Assembly (NCBI GenBank): GCA_937922705.1
Contig: CALAIW010000002.1
Location: 1-64,000, forward strand
DNA from: an uncultured bacterium
GTDB lineage: Bacteria > Atribacterota > Atribacteria > Atribacterales > Caldatribacteriaceae
Direction of reading: 5' to 3'
DNA: 64,000 bases
Below the pieces are notes generated by a model. The model worked only from the letters and a program-made list of their open reading frames with translations. It searched no databases and was not told the origin of the DNA. A program made the position numbers and the translations under genes. This document shows, in pieces, positions 34,635 through 43,020 of this stretch (within the stretch, counting starts at the first letter, position 1; each line of letters opens with the position of its first letter).

Positions 34635-35535
34635 GTTGCAACATCCCGATTTTCATCTTAGCTACAGGGATAAGGGTGATTTCGTTCTTTTTTTCTGCGA
34701 TTTCCAGTACGAGCTGGTACACCTTAAGTGCTTCAATAACATTGTCCTCTGCCTCATAAATAGAACCGAGGAGGTTTAGGGCGGTAAGATTCTCTGGGTC
34801 TTGTGCAAGAATTTGAGCTATGCGGGTTTTAGCCTGATCAAAAATGCCGCCTCGGAAATACCATCCCGCTTCTTCGAGAAGAAAGTCCTCGTTTTTTCCG
34901 TAGAGGATGCGAGCACGCTCACGAAAATGTTTTGCCTCCTCCTCCTTTCCAAGTCTCTCGGCTGCGATAGCAGCGATAACGTATGGTGTAGGTCGTTCTG
35001 GAAACACAGCTATGGCTTCTTCAGAAGATGCCAGAACCTTTTCCCAATTTCTCTCTCCCAGGGCTTGCTCGGCAGCGGTGAGAGCAGAAAGATAGTGCTC
35101 TTCTGCAGGAGGGAGGCGAAAGACAAAGAGGTACAGCACCACAAGGATAAGAACCACAACGCCAAGAGTTGTTGCTACTCTTTTGAGGCGCTTCTTTCTT
35201 TCTTCCTCAACCTTCTTATCAAGCCACCAGAAGAAGCGATCTTCCGGTGGGGCAACTTTTTCTCGCTCCTCTTTGAGGGTCTTCTTTCCCACGATTTTAA
35301 GGAAGAGCGCCGCATTTTTTTCCAGAAGAGCATCAAAATTCCGTACTCGAATCCATTCGGGCTCTACAGAAGCCCCTTGGGATTCATAGAACCTGAGCCA
35401 TTCTTCAATAGCATCTCGCAGCTTCAGAAGGTCAACGCCCTTTCCTTTCTCATCCCGAATGTTTGCCACTCGCTTTACATAGCTTTCTATCCACTGCCGA
35501 ACCTCATCGAGTTCTGGTATTCTTTTCTGTTCCAC
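34588..35535 (-). CDS. Single-pass membrane protein with C-terminal TPR repeats
   Basis: The 315-residue protein has a charged N-terminal region, one hydrophobic helix at about residues 121-139, and a C-terminal domain with degenerate TPR-like repeats (ALTAAEQALGERNWEKVLAS and following). The repeats are expected outside the cytoplasm. I do not recognise a function. GTG 35535 follows GAGGTGG; a longer start at 35598 would overlap the smpB promoter. It is divergent from smpB and converges on the DUF1667 gene. Confidence 0.68.
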   Translation of the reverse strand: MEQKRIPELDEVRQWIESYVKRVANIRDEKGKGVDLLKLRDAIEEWLRFYESQGASVEPEWIRVRNFDALLEKNAALFLKIVGKKTLKEEREKVAPPEDRFFWWLDKKVEEERKKRLKRVATTLGVVVLILVVLYLFVFRLPPAEEHYLSALTAAEQALGERNWEKVLASSEEAIAVFPERPTPYVIAAIAAERLGKEEEAKHFRERARILYGKNEDFLLEEAGWYFRGGIFDQAKTRIAQILAQDPENLTALNLLGSIYEAEDNVIEALKVYQLVLEIAEKKNEITLIPVAKMKIGMLQLRLPLSLPLPSPGGE

Positions 35536-35576
35536 AGGAACCACCTCGTGTACATTGTATACTATGCTTTCCCCAT

Positions 35577-35586
35577 GTGGTATACT
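35577..35586 (+). promoter_or_regulatory. smpB promoter (extended -10)
   Basis: TGG-TATACT (35578-35586) lies only 10 bp before the smpB ATG at 35597. The start would be near 35592-35594, so the mRNA may have almost no leader. Confidence 0.5.
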
Positions 35587-35596
35587 CATAAAGACC

Positions 35597-36046
35597 ATGA
35601 AAGTCGTTACGGAAAATCGAAAAGCTCGACATCTTTATGATATCCTTGAGCGTTTTGAAGCAGGGATTGAACTTAAAGGAACTGAAGTAAAATCTCTGCG
35701 GAATCACACGGTGAGTCTTGACCAGAGTTTCTGCCACGTAAAAAATGGAGAAATGTGGCTCCATAATATGTATATTGCGCCCTATCACTATGGCAGTGTC
35801 TTTAACCATGACCCGAGAAGACCAAGAAGACTCCTTTTGAAGAAGCGGGAAATTCTTCGCCTTGGATCTCTTGTTGAACAAAAAGGCTTGACAATCGTTC
35901 CGCTGCGGGTGTATTTTACCGACAGAGGCAAAGCTAAGGTAGAGATTGCCCTTGTCAAGCCCAAAAAACTCTACGATCGACGTCGAGAGCTCATAGAACG
36001 GGAAGAACAAAAAACCCTTGAGCGTTTAATGAAGTATAGGATATAA
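35597..36046 (+). CDS. smpB: SsrA-binding protein
   Basis: The 149-residue protein binds tmRNA and helps free stalled ribosomes. Family motifs are ENRKARHLYDILERFEAGIEL, GTEVKSLR, SLDQSFCHVKNGEMWL, HDPRRPRRLLL, and VPLRVYFTDRGKAKVEIALVKPKK, with a basic C-terminal tail. ATG 35597 has almost no Shine-Dalgarno site and lies within a few bases of the predicted transcript start. Its RNA partner ssrA follows directly. Confidence 0.96.
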   Translation: MKVVTENRKARHLYDILERFEAGIELKGTEVKSLRNHTVSLDQSFCHVKNGEMWLHNMYIAPYHYGSVFNHDPRRPRRLLLKKREILRLGSLVEQKGLTIVPLRVYFTDRGKAKVEIALVKPKKLYDRRRELIEREEQKTLERLMKYRI

Positions 36047-36050
36047 ATAT

Positions 36051-36405
36051 GGGGGCGTAAGGGTTTCGACAGGGCCAAGAGGGGTTGAAGAGGCGAGCCG
36101 AGGTCTCCACCGGGGCTCGTAAAAAAGGTGGAACACAAACAAACGCCAACGCTGACTTGGCACTTGCTGCGTAATTGATACGCAGCGCGCCTCTGGGCAG
36201 ACCGCCTGCTATGCCCAGAAGGTGTCACATCGCGGGCTGGCTCCCAGGAGTCCTCAGGTACTGGGGGTAAGAGGTGACTGAGGGTGTGTATGGTTCATCC
36301 GGCCTCAGGGAGGGACCATACACGAGAAGAAAGCTGAGGCTACGCTCGTAGGCTCTTCAGTCTTTCAGGCTCTGGACGTGGGTTCGACTCCCACCGCCTC
36401 CACCA
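36051..36405 (+). ncRNA. ssrA: tmRNA
   Basis: The 5' GGGGGCGTAAGGGTTTCGAC and 3' GGTTCGACTCCCACCGCCTCCACCA segments form the tRNA-like end with encoded CCA. The tag frame can be read from GGA at 36130 to TAA at 36172-36174 and encodes GTQTNANADLALAA, ending in the usual proteolysis signal. Length of about 355 nt is normal, and smpB lies directly upstream. The resume codon (GGA) is inferred. A T-rich stretch after 36406 may terminate it. Confidence 0.97.
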
Positions 36406-36682
36406 GTTTTTGGGGTTTTTTCTTGTCTTAAAAGGTGTAAAGACGACAACTCCTGCTTTGTGGCGGCTGTGTATTGACGGTGCTACTTTAGGTCATAGGA
36501 TTATGCAGAATGGATAACTCGATTTTTAGGGTTTTGAAAGGACCCACTTATCTTAAGTCCCTCTCTTTTTAGAGGTAGCTTGGTTGGGGTTACGGAGAAA
36601 ATGCACGGGGTCAAGTCCTTTTGGTTTCTCGTAGGAGGAACGTCCTGTATACTTAAGAATCCTTTCCTGGGATTTTTGTGAT

Positions 36683-37309
36683 ATGGAGGGACTACAAGTT
36701 CTTTCCTTGTTTGGAAGCGCTTTCATCGTTGGATTTTCTGGAGCACTCATGCCTGGTCCGCTCCTTGCTCTTGTGCTTTCTGGAACACCAAGTCTTGGCT
36801 TTCGCGCTGGTCCTCTGACGGTTGTGGGGCATGCTCTTCTTGAACTTGTCATGGTGGTAGTTTTGGTCTTGGGTTTTGGTCGGATTCTGGGAACTCCATT
36901 TGTCCAGAAGTTTATTGGTCTTGTCGGAGGTGCTACCTTGGTATACCTTGGGGTAGATATGTTGAGGTCTTTTAGACGCGTTTCTTTTGAATGCACGGAT
37001 GGTACGAAGGTACCAAGAAGTATAGTATTTCAAGGGGCAGTAGCGAGCATTTCCAATCCGTACTGGGTTATGTGGTGGGCAACCGTTGGGTTTGCCATGC
37101 TTCTTGCAGCAAGCCGTTTCAAGCTCCTAGGAGTAACCGTGTTTTTCACAGGGCATATCCTTGCCGATTTTGTTTGGTACAGTGCGGTTTCCTTTGCCCT
37201 TGACCGGGGGAAAAGAGTGTTGAGGAACTCTTTCCTTCGGCTCCTCGTGGGGATATGTGGCGGTGTGCTTATCTTCTTTGGTGGGTACTTCATTGTGGGG
37301 GTGGTATAA
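36683..37309 (+). CDS. LysE/RhtB-family exporter
   Basis: The 208-residue protein has about six membrane helices and the family N-terminal pattern [14 protein letters not shown], typical of LysE-type exporters of amino acids or related solutes. The C-terminal half contains [10 protein letters not shown], also conserved in the family. The substrate cannot be told. The 277-bp gap before it holds only a possible -10 (TATACT, 36648-36653) without a convincing -35. A small hypothetical gene follows 3 bp after its stop. Confidence 0.83.
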   Translation: MEGLQVLSLFGSAFIVGFSGALMPGPLLALVLSGTPSLGFRAGPLTVVGHALLELVMVVVLVLGFGRILGTPFVQKFIGLVGGATLVYLGVDMLRSFRRVSFECTDGTKVPRSIVFQGAVASISNPYWVMWWATVGFAMLLAASRFKLLGVTVFFTGHILADFVWYSAVSFALDRGKRVLRNSFLRLLVGICGGVLIFFGGYFIVGVV

Positions 37310-37311
37310 CT

Positions 37312-37614
37312 ATGCTTCGCCTCATCTTCGAACCAGTACCATACCGCCACGAGGAGACAGTGTATATCTATTGGGAGTACGAACTTGAGCGACCGTATCA
37401 GCTTTGTCTTGTTCCCTTTCGTGCTCTCAATGCGTTTCTTGAAGAAGCGATAGCGAGAGAAGAAGAGTTTCCAGAAAATATTCGTGTTTCCTTTGAGGAT
37501 GGTCGTATTCGTGTATGGACACCCTTTGCCTCTTATTCTGAGTATCTTTTTGAGCGCTTAAGCCAGTTCCTTCGAGAGAGGGTACGAGCACTACTTGAAG
37601 AGATCATGTTCTGA
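37312..37614 (+). CDS. Hypothetical protein, 100 residues
   Basis: The protein is acidic, rich in Glu and aromatic residues, with no membrane segment or recognisable motif. ATG 37312 is 3 bp after the LysE-like gene stop, so both are probably co-transcribed. The last 11 bp overlap the convergent uppP. It may be a small cytoplasmic regulator or partner, but nothing supports a function. Confidence 0.6.
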   Translation: MLRLIFEPVPYRHEETVYIYWEYELERPYQLCLVPFRALNAFLEEAIAREEEFPENIRVSFEDGRIRVWTPFASYSEYLFERLSQFLRERVRALLEEIMF

Positions 37615-38362
37615 GGAGAAGGAAGACAAGGAATAGCGCTCCCACGATGATTCGGTAGTATCCAAAGGGTGCAAGCCCTCTTTCTCGAACAAGCCTCAAA
37701 AGCACTACACAGGAGAAAGTCCCGCTTCCCAGGGCAGCCATAAAGCCAGGAAAGGCGTCTCTAAAAGAAAGGGCTTCCTGTGCGTGTTTTGCAAGGATGA
37801 GGATTACCGCTCCCCCAATAGTGGTAAGGGAAAGAAGGAAAGAAAAGAGCACCGCTTCAGCCTGTTGGAGACCTAAGCCAATCCCTACAAGGATGGTAAT
37901 CCCAGAGCGTGATACCCCAGGAATAAGGGCAAGAGCCTGGGACAGCCCAATAAGAAAAGCATCTTTGGTGGTTGTGGTCTCGAGGGTTTTATTTCCTCGT
38001 TCTCTTACGAAGAGAAAGACGCAACCTACAAAGAGGAGAGTGCCGCTTACTATGAAGAGATTTCCTCGAAACATTCTTTCGACTTCTTCTTCAAAGAAGT
38101 ATCCAAAAATTCCTGCTGGAATGGTAGCAAGGATGACCTTTCCAAGAATTGCAGGGCGCCTGAGGACACGACTGATGAAAGGAGTAAAAACCAAGAGCAC
38201 AGCAATCCATGTGCCTCCGTGGAGCAGGACGTCTAAGGATAGGCTTGCTTCCCCAAGAGGAAAAAGTGCCCGAAGAAGGAGAAGGTGTGCCGAAGAGGAA
38301 ATGGGAAAAAACTCGGTGAGGCCTTGGATAAGACCGAGAGCAATGCTTCTTGTAGTGTCCAC
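37604..38362 (-). CDS. uppP: Undecaprenyl-diphosphatase
   Basis: The 252-residue membrane protein is of the BacA/UppP type that recycles the undecaprenyl carrier for cell-wall synthesis. Active-site motifs are GLTEFFPISSSAHLLL near residue 14 and PGVSRSGITILVGI. About seven membrane helices are predicted by eye. A GTG start at 38362 is used. It stands alone on the minus strand. Confidence 0.94.
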   Translation of the reverse strand: MDTTRSIALGLIQGLTEFFPISSSAHLLLLRALFPLGEASLSLDVLLHGGTWIAVLLVFTPFISRVLRRPAILGKVILATIPAGIFGYFFEEEVERMFRGNLFIVSGTLLFVGCVFLFVRERGNKTLETTTTKDAFLIGLSQALALIPGVSRSGITILVGIGLGLQQAEAVLFSFLLSLTTIGGAVILILAKHAQEALSFRDAFPGFMAALGSGTFSCVVLLRLVRERGLAPFGYYRIIVGALFLVFLLLRT

Positions 38363-38531
38363 GTTCTCACCCTTTCACAAGCGTTTTTCTTATTGTACCC
38401 GTAGAGCGCTGAAAGGGTAGATCTTCCAAACCGCGGAACTTGGTAAACTTTGGGGAGAATAGGAATATTTTCCTATTGCCTCGTATTTTTTCTCGGCCTA
38501 CACTGGGGAAGAAAGTTTGGAGGGTTTTACC

Positions 38532-38915
38532 GTGGAGATTGCGACTGAGAGGCAAGTTATCCGGGTTTTTTTGGTGGATGACAATCGTTTCTTCCTTGAG
38601 GGTTTGACCCTTCTTCTCGAGCGACAAGGAGATTTCAAAGTTGTTGGGGTAAGTCCCCGGGGGAAGGGGCTTCTGCGACGCCTTGCAAGAGTACGACCGG
38701 ATGTGGTGCTCTTGGACGTATGCCTCGAGGATATTAACGGACTTACTGTCCTTCAAGGTATCGTGCGTGAGCTTCGTACTCCTGTTGTTATGATAAGTGT
38801 CTACGAGGAGTATAAAGAACAGGCCCTCAAGAGTGGCGCTTTTGCGTACCTTGTTAAGGGTGGAGACCCTCTGGAGCTCTACCAGGTGCTTCGAGAAGCC
38901 GCCCGGAGAAAGTAA
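38532..38915 (+). CDS. Single-domain response regulator
   Basis: The 127-residue protein is one receiver domain: acidic pocket VDDNR, phosphoacceptor Asp in VVLLDVCLED, Ser/Thr position in VMISVYEE and Lys in YLVKGG. It lacks an output domain, so it should act by phosphorylation-dependent protein contact, as CheY or Spo0F do. No histidine kinase is nearby. GTG 38532 follows TTTGGAGGG. It precedes the URO-D-like cluster by 57 bp. Confidence 0.85.
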   Translation: MEIATERQVIRVFLVDDNRFFLEGLTLLLERQGDFKVVGVSPRGKGLLRRLARVRPDVVLLDVCLEDINGLTVLQGIVRELRTPVVMISVYEEYKEQALKSGAFAYLVKGGDPLELYQVLREAARRK

Positions 38916-38972
38916 CGAACCCCTCTTTTTCTGATATACTACTTCTGAAATTGCTTAAAGGGGGGAGATTGG

Positions 38973-40163
38973 GTGACTCCGGAGGAAAAGTACCAGGTCC
39001 GCCTAAAAAGGTACGTTACTGCTCTTCATAACGAAAAACCTGATATGATCCCTATTCGTCCCTTTGTTGCTGAGTTTGTAGCGAAATATGCAGGAGTAAG
39101 TATTCAAGCAGCAACACACGATTACCGGGTTGCCTTTGAAGCTTGCCTTCGTTGCGCTGAAGACTTCGATTGGGATGCAGTTGTTCCGAACATGATTTAC
39201 GTCTGGACCGGTCTTGTCCAGGCAATAGGACTCAAGTACTATGGGATTCCGGGACTTGACCTTCCAGAAAATGTAGCCTTCCAGTATAAAGAGCCCCCAG
39301 AGGAAAATGCTTTCATGAAGCCTGATGAATACGACCTTCTCATTGCCGATCCTACCGACTATCTCCTTAATGTATGGCTCCCAAGGGTTTCACACTTCGT
39401 CCAGCCTCCTGGGGAAAACGTTACAAAAGAACACAACCTTGCCCTCCTTAAAGGAGGCATGGCCATGATAGAATACTTTAACGCCTTAGGAGGTCTTGTT
39501 CAAGAGCTCAAAAAACGCTGTGGTACAGTAGCAGCGATAAGCGGGATGCTTAAGGCACCTCTTGATATTATTGCCGATAAGCTTCGCGGTTACTACGGTC
39601 TTGTGAGTGATCTTTACGCACGCCCGGAGAAGGTTCTTGCTGCTTGTGAAGCCCTTATGCCACATCTTTTCCGGATTGCTCTTGATGGTGCGGATCCGGA
39701 GAAAAATGTACCCATTGCCTTTTGGATGCATCGAGGATGTGTGCCCTTCATCACGCCAGAGCATTTCCGAAAAATATACTGGCCAACACTTAAACCGATC
39801 GTAGAGGAACTTTGGAAACGGGGTCACCAGGTTCTCTTCTATGCTGAAGGGAACTGGGACTACCATCTTGAAACCTTCCGAGAACTCCCCCCAGGAAGCA
39901 TTGTGTACCATGTTGATAAGGGAGATATTTTTAAGGTGCACCGTGTTCTTGGGGACCGCTTTGCGATTAGTGGAGGCTTGCCTAATGACCTCCTTGCTTT
40001 AGGTACCCCTGAAGAAGTCCGGGCGTACTGCAAGCGAATCATCGATGCGGTTGCTCAAGACGGCGGATATATTATGGATGCGGGGGCTATTATTCAGGAC
40101 GATGCAAAGATAGAGAACGTGCGGGCTATGACGGAGTTTACTCGAGAGTACGGGCAATACTGA
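38973..40163 (+). CDS. Uroporphyrinogen decarboxylase (URO-D) family protein, methyltransferase-like
   Basis: The 396-residue protein belongs to the URO-D superfamily. The methyltransferase-like features favour a MtaA/CmuA-type role over haem synthesis: a WMHRGCVPFITPEHF segment, a FYAEGNWDYHL His-rich part and a C-terminal GAIIQDDAKIENV segment. Members transfer methyl groups to or from corrinoids or thiols. No corrinoid protein is adjacent, so the substrate is unknown. GTG 38973 follows AAAGGGGGGAGA. Sugar-type genes follow in the same direction. Confidence 0.75.
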   Translation: MTPEEKYQVRLKRYVTALHNEKPDMIPIRPFVAEFVAKYAGVSIQAATHDYRVAFEACLRCAEDFDWDAVVPNMIYVWTGLVQAIGLKYYGIPGLDLPENVAFQYKEPPEENAFMKPDEYDLLIADPTDYLLNVWLPRVSHFVQPPGENVTKEHNLALLKGGMAMIEYFNALGGLVQELKKRCGTVAAISGMLKAPLDIIADKLRGYYGLVSDLYARPEKVLAACEALMPHLFRIALDGADPEKNVPIAFWMHRGCVPFITPEHFRKIYWPTLKPIVEELWKRGHQVLFYAEGNWDYHLETFRELPPGSIVYHVDKGDIFKVHRVLGDRFAISGGLPNDLLALGTPEEVRAYCKRIIDAVAQDGGYIMDAGAIIQDDAKIENVRAMTEFTREYGQY

Positions 40164-40176
40164 GAGGGGGGAGAGT

Positions 40177-40326
40177 ATGGATCGTCCTGGAGTATGTATG
40201 GCTTGGGAAGAGGCGAAGAGGTATTTCCCAGTTGTCCAAGGAAATGAAGACATCGTTCGCGACATTTGGGAAAAGATTGAGTACTGGCCTTGGCTTTTTA
40301 TATGGCATGTGCTTCTCTCTTTCTGA
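40177..40326 (+). CDS. Small ORF, 49 residues
   Basis: ATG 40177 follows a strong site (GAGGGGGGAGAG) and the frame runs to TGA 40324-40326. The protein is Trp-rich near its C-terminus (YWPWLFIW). It may be a real small protein or the start of a damaged gene. It lies directly between the URO-D-like gene and the epimerase gene, 14 bp before the latter. I do not recognise it. Confidence 0.45.
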   Translation: MDRPGVCMAWEEAKRYFPVVQGNEDIVRDIWEKIEYWPWLFIWHVLLSF

Positions 40327-40340
40327 GGCGGTGGAGGACC

Positions 40341-41150
40341 TTGTTCCAGTGGCTTGCTGTCTCAACGAATACCTACCATGGGTTCCCCCTTGAAGAGGCT
40401 CTTGAGGGGATAGCGAAAGCTGGATTTCGTTTCGTTGAACTCTCCTGTGTTATTGGTTGGACAGAGCATTTTCGTTGTGACCGGGCAAACGAGAAGGATC
40501 TTCATAACCTCCGAAAGAAAATCGAGTCTTTTGGTCTTTCCGTGGTGAGTTTGAGTGCTCATGCAGACCTTGCCACGGAGGAGGGATGCTCCTATCTCTC
40601 TTCGGCTCTTCTTTCTGCTTCTCTCCTTGGGGCACAGGTAGTCAATACAGGAACGGTGGAGCGGGAGGAAAATCTAGAGCTTTTAAAGAGAAATCTCGAA
40701 AAGCTTTCAAGAGAGGCTGAAACCTTTGGAGTTTCTATAGGTCTTGAGGTCCATGGAGATGTGTTCTCTTCAGGAAGACGGCTTCGGGGTCTCCTTGAAG
40801 AGCTTGGACTTCCTCGACTGGGCATAAATTATGACACTGGAAACGTCATTTTCTATGGAAATACACGACCCGAAGAGGATATACCTTTCTGTCTTCCATA
40901 TGTTGTTCACATGCATCTTAAGGATAAGCGAGGGGGATACAAGGTTTGGGATTTTCCGCCTCTTGGGGAGGGAATAATTAATTTTCCAGAGATTCTGCGA
41001 TTTTTGCGCGAAGCTCAAAGGGATATTCCATTGAGTGTAGAGATTGAATTTGACGGTCTTTTCCGCCACCCCCGCTCGTTTGTAGATGCGGCGGTACAGC
41101 GTTCCCTTCAGTACCTTAAGAGAATACTGGCAGAGGAGGATATGCAGTGA
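40341..41150 (+). CDS. Sugar phosphate isomerase/epimerase (xylose isomerase-like TIM barrel)
   Basis: The protein of about 269 residues matches the AP-endonuclease-2/xylose-isomerase-like barrel. Metal-ligand segments are visible: FVELSC, SLSAHADLATEEG, IGLEVHGDVFSSG, GINYDTGNV, VHMHLKDKRG and SVEIEFDG. It should interconvert a keto sugar or inositol-like substrate. TTG 40341 after GGTGGAGG is the likely start, at short spacing; the N-terminus fits the family. Deacetylase and dehydrogenase genes follow with overlaps, suggesting a shared sugar pathway. Confidence 0.8.
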   Translation: MFQWLAVSTNTYHGFPLEEALEGIAKAGFRFVELSCVIGWTEHFRCDRANEKDLHNLRKKIESFGLSVVSLSAHADLATEEGCSYLSSALLSASLLGAQVVNTGTVEREENLELLKRNLEKLSREAETFGVSIGLEVHGDVFSSGRRLRGLLEELGLPRLGINYDTGNVIFYGNTRPEEDIPFCLPYVVHMHLKDKRGGYKVWDFPPLGEGIINFPEILRFLREAQRDIPLSVEIEFDGLFRHPRSFVDAAVQRSLQYLKRILAEEDMQ

Positions 41151-42016
41151 AACGAGAGGACTTTGTTTTTTTTGACCTGAGGGGGAAGACTAAAAGTACT
41201 TCTATTGACCTCCTTTTTCCTGGGTGGAAGGAAGGGGATGAGCGGGTTATCTTTTTTTCACCTCACGACGATGATGCCCTTCTTGGAGCCGGGTATCTTC
41301 TCCAGGCAGTTCCTCTCTTTGGTGGAGAAGTTCATGTGGTCGTATTTTGTAATGGTTCTGGTGGATACAGTATTATTGAGCACAAGCATATTATCACTGC
41401 CCTTAGGGCTCGTGAAACTGTAAAAGCGTATGAAAGAGTAGGTATCCCTCCTGAGCGTGTGCACCGCCTTGAATATGATGACTACAGTGTCTGGCCTTTT
41501 ATTGGCTGGAAGCTTCCTTCTGGGGAGGGAACGGTTGCAAAAGTTATTCCTCTTTTGCGGCGCCTTAGAGCAACCCGAGTCGTACTTCCCAATGGGCATC
41601 AGGAACATCTTGACCATACGGCAGTCTTTATGATTGGGGCTTTTGATACCCCTCAAGTAGGGGATCCAGTTATGGCTGACTGGGGGGAGAGTGCTCCGGT
41701 TCGTTCAATACTTCAGTATGCGGTGTGGAGCGATTTCTCCTTCGAGGATGCCCTTTGTGGTGGAGATGATCTTACGATGCGGGCTAACCGTGCTTTGCAG
41801 GCACCATATGAGGTAGAGGAGCGTATTCAGGGAGCAATGCGGGAGTTCCAAACACAGGCGAAGATTGTAGAGGGGCTCCTCGAAGCCCGAAAGGAACGGA
41901 GGCTTGGGGAACAGAAGGTCCTTGAAGTGTATCTTGCTTTTGAACCCCGCCCAAAGTGTAATTATCGGAAATACGTCACGAGAGTTCTTGAGATTGAAAA
42001 GGAGGGTGCTGTCTGA
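41147..42016 (+). CDS. PIG-L/LmbE family N-acetyl sugar deacetylase-like protein
   Basis: The 289-residue protein has the PIG-L zinc motif SPHDDDALLG near residue 40 and a later His in GHQEHLDH, the expected metal ligands. Family members remove acetyl groups from N-acetylglucosaminyl compounds. GTG 41147 overlaps the epimerase stop. Next comes a Gfo/Idh/MocA dehydrogenase, so amino-sugar catabolism is plausible but unproven. Confidence 0.82.
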   Translation: MKREDFVFFDLRGKTKSTSIDLLFPGWKEGDERVIFFSPHDDDALLGAGYLLQAVPLFGGEVHVVVFCNGSGGYSIIEHKHIITALRARETVKAYERVGIPPERVHRLEYDDYSVWPFIGWKLPSGEGTVAKVIPLLRRLRATRVVLPNGHQEHLDHTAVFMIGAFDTPQVGDPVMADWGESAPVRSILQYAVWSDFSFEDALCGGDDLTMRANRALQAPYEVEERIQGAMREFQTQAKIVEGLLEARKERRLGEQKVLEVYLAFEPRPKCNYRKYVTRVLEIEKEGAV

Positions 42017-43020
42017 TGCAAAGAGTTGCTCTCCTGGGCTCAGGCTTTATCGCCTCGGTCCATATGGAGGCTTGGAAAAAAATAGATGGTGCAGAGGTTT
42101 GTGCGTTCTTTGAAGTGCATCCAGATAAGGCCTTGGACTTCCAAAAAAAGCATGACGTACCTCATTACGATTCTTTCCGTAATCTCCTTGAAAGGGAAAA
42201 TGTCGATATTGTTGACATTTGCTTGCCTACCTTTTTGCATCGGGAGTACACGGAAATGGCAGCAAATGCGGGAAAACACGTATTTTGCGAAAAGCCCATT
42301 GCTTTAACTTTAGACGATGCTCTGGCAATGAAAGATGTCTGCGTGAGGAACGGGGTGTACCTTATGATAGGTCATGTCCTCCGCTTTTGGGGAGAGTATG
42401 TCGAGACCAAAAAGCTTCTTGATGCAGGAGTTTGTGGCAAGGTTCGTTTCGTGGAAGCCTTTCGTCTTTCGGTGACGCCAGTGTGGTCTGTTGGGGGATG
42501 GATTCTTGATCCCCGCCTCAGTGGTGGGGCATCCCTTGATCTCCACATTCATGACCTTGATTATGTGAATTGGCTTCTTGGTGAACCTGAAAAGGTGTTT
42601 GCTCAAGGTATCTGTTCTGAGAAGGGTTCTCTTGATCATATCACTACCCAAGTTCAGTACAAGAATGGTGCATTAGCAATGGTTCAAGGGGGATGGATGA
42701 TGCAAGGTGATTTCCCCTTTACCTGTGGGTTTCGGGTAGTAGGAGAAAAAGGGGTTCTCGAGTGGACCTTTCGAGCAGGGGTGAATATTGAGGAGCGGGG
42801 GAAAGCCAATCCTGTGGTTCTATACCGGGAGCATGAAACGCGAAGAGAAATCCAAGTTCAGGCGCAGGATCCTTACCGAGCAGAGCTTCAGTATTTCCTG
42901 AACTGTGTGGAAAGAGGAACACCGCCAGAGCTTGGAACTGCGGATCAAGCGATTCTTGCTTTGAGAGTAGCTCTCGCTGCCCAGCGTTCTGCTTTGGAGG
43001 GAAGCCCGGTCATTTTATGA
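42016..43020 (+). CDS. Gfo/Idh/MocA family oxidoreductase
   Basis: The 334-residue NAD(P)-dependent dehydrogenase begins with RVALLGSGFIASVH and has the family EKPIALTL (catalytic Lys) and a GGASLDLHIHDLDYVNWLLG segment with the likely catalytic His. It oxidises a sugar or cyclitol; substrate unknown. ATG 42016 overlaps the preceding stop by one base. The regulator that follows starts within its last codons. Confidence 0.9.
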   Translation: MQRVALLGSGFIASVHMEAWKKIDGAEVCAFFEVHPDKALDFQKKHDVPHYDSFRNLLERENVDIVDICLPTFLHREYTEMAANAGKHVFCEKPIALTLDDALAMKDVCVRNGVYLMIGHVLRFWGEYVETKKLLDAGVCGKVRFVEAFRLSVTPVWSVGGWILDPRLSGGASLDLHIHDLDYVNWLLGEPEKVFAQGICSEKGSLDHITTQVQYKNGALAMVQGGWMMQGDFPFTCGFRVVGEKGVLEWTFRAGVNIEERGKANPVVLYREHETRREIQVQAQDPYRAELQYFLNCVERGTPPELGTADQAILALRVALAAQRSALEGSPVIL

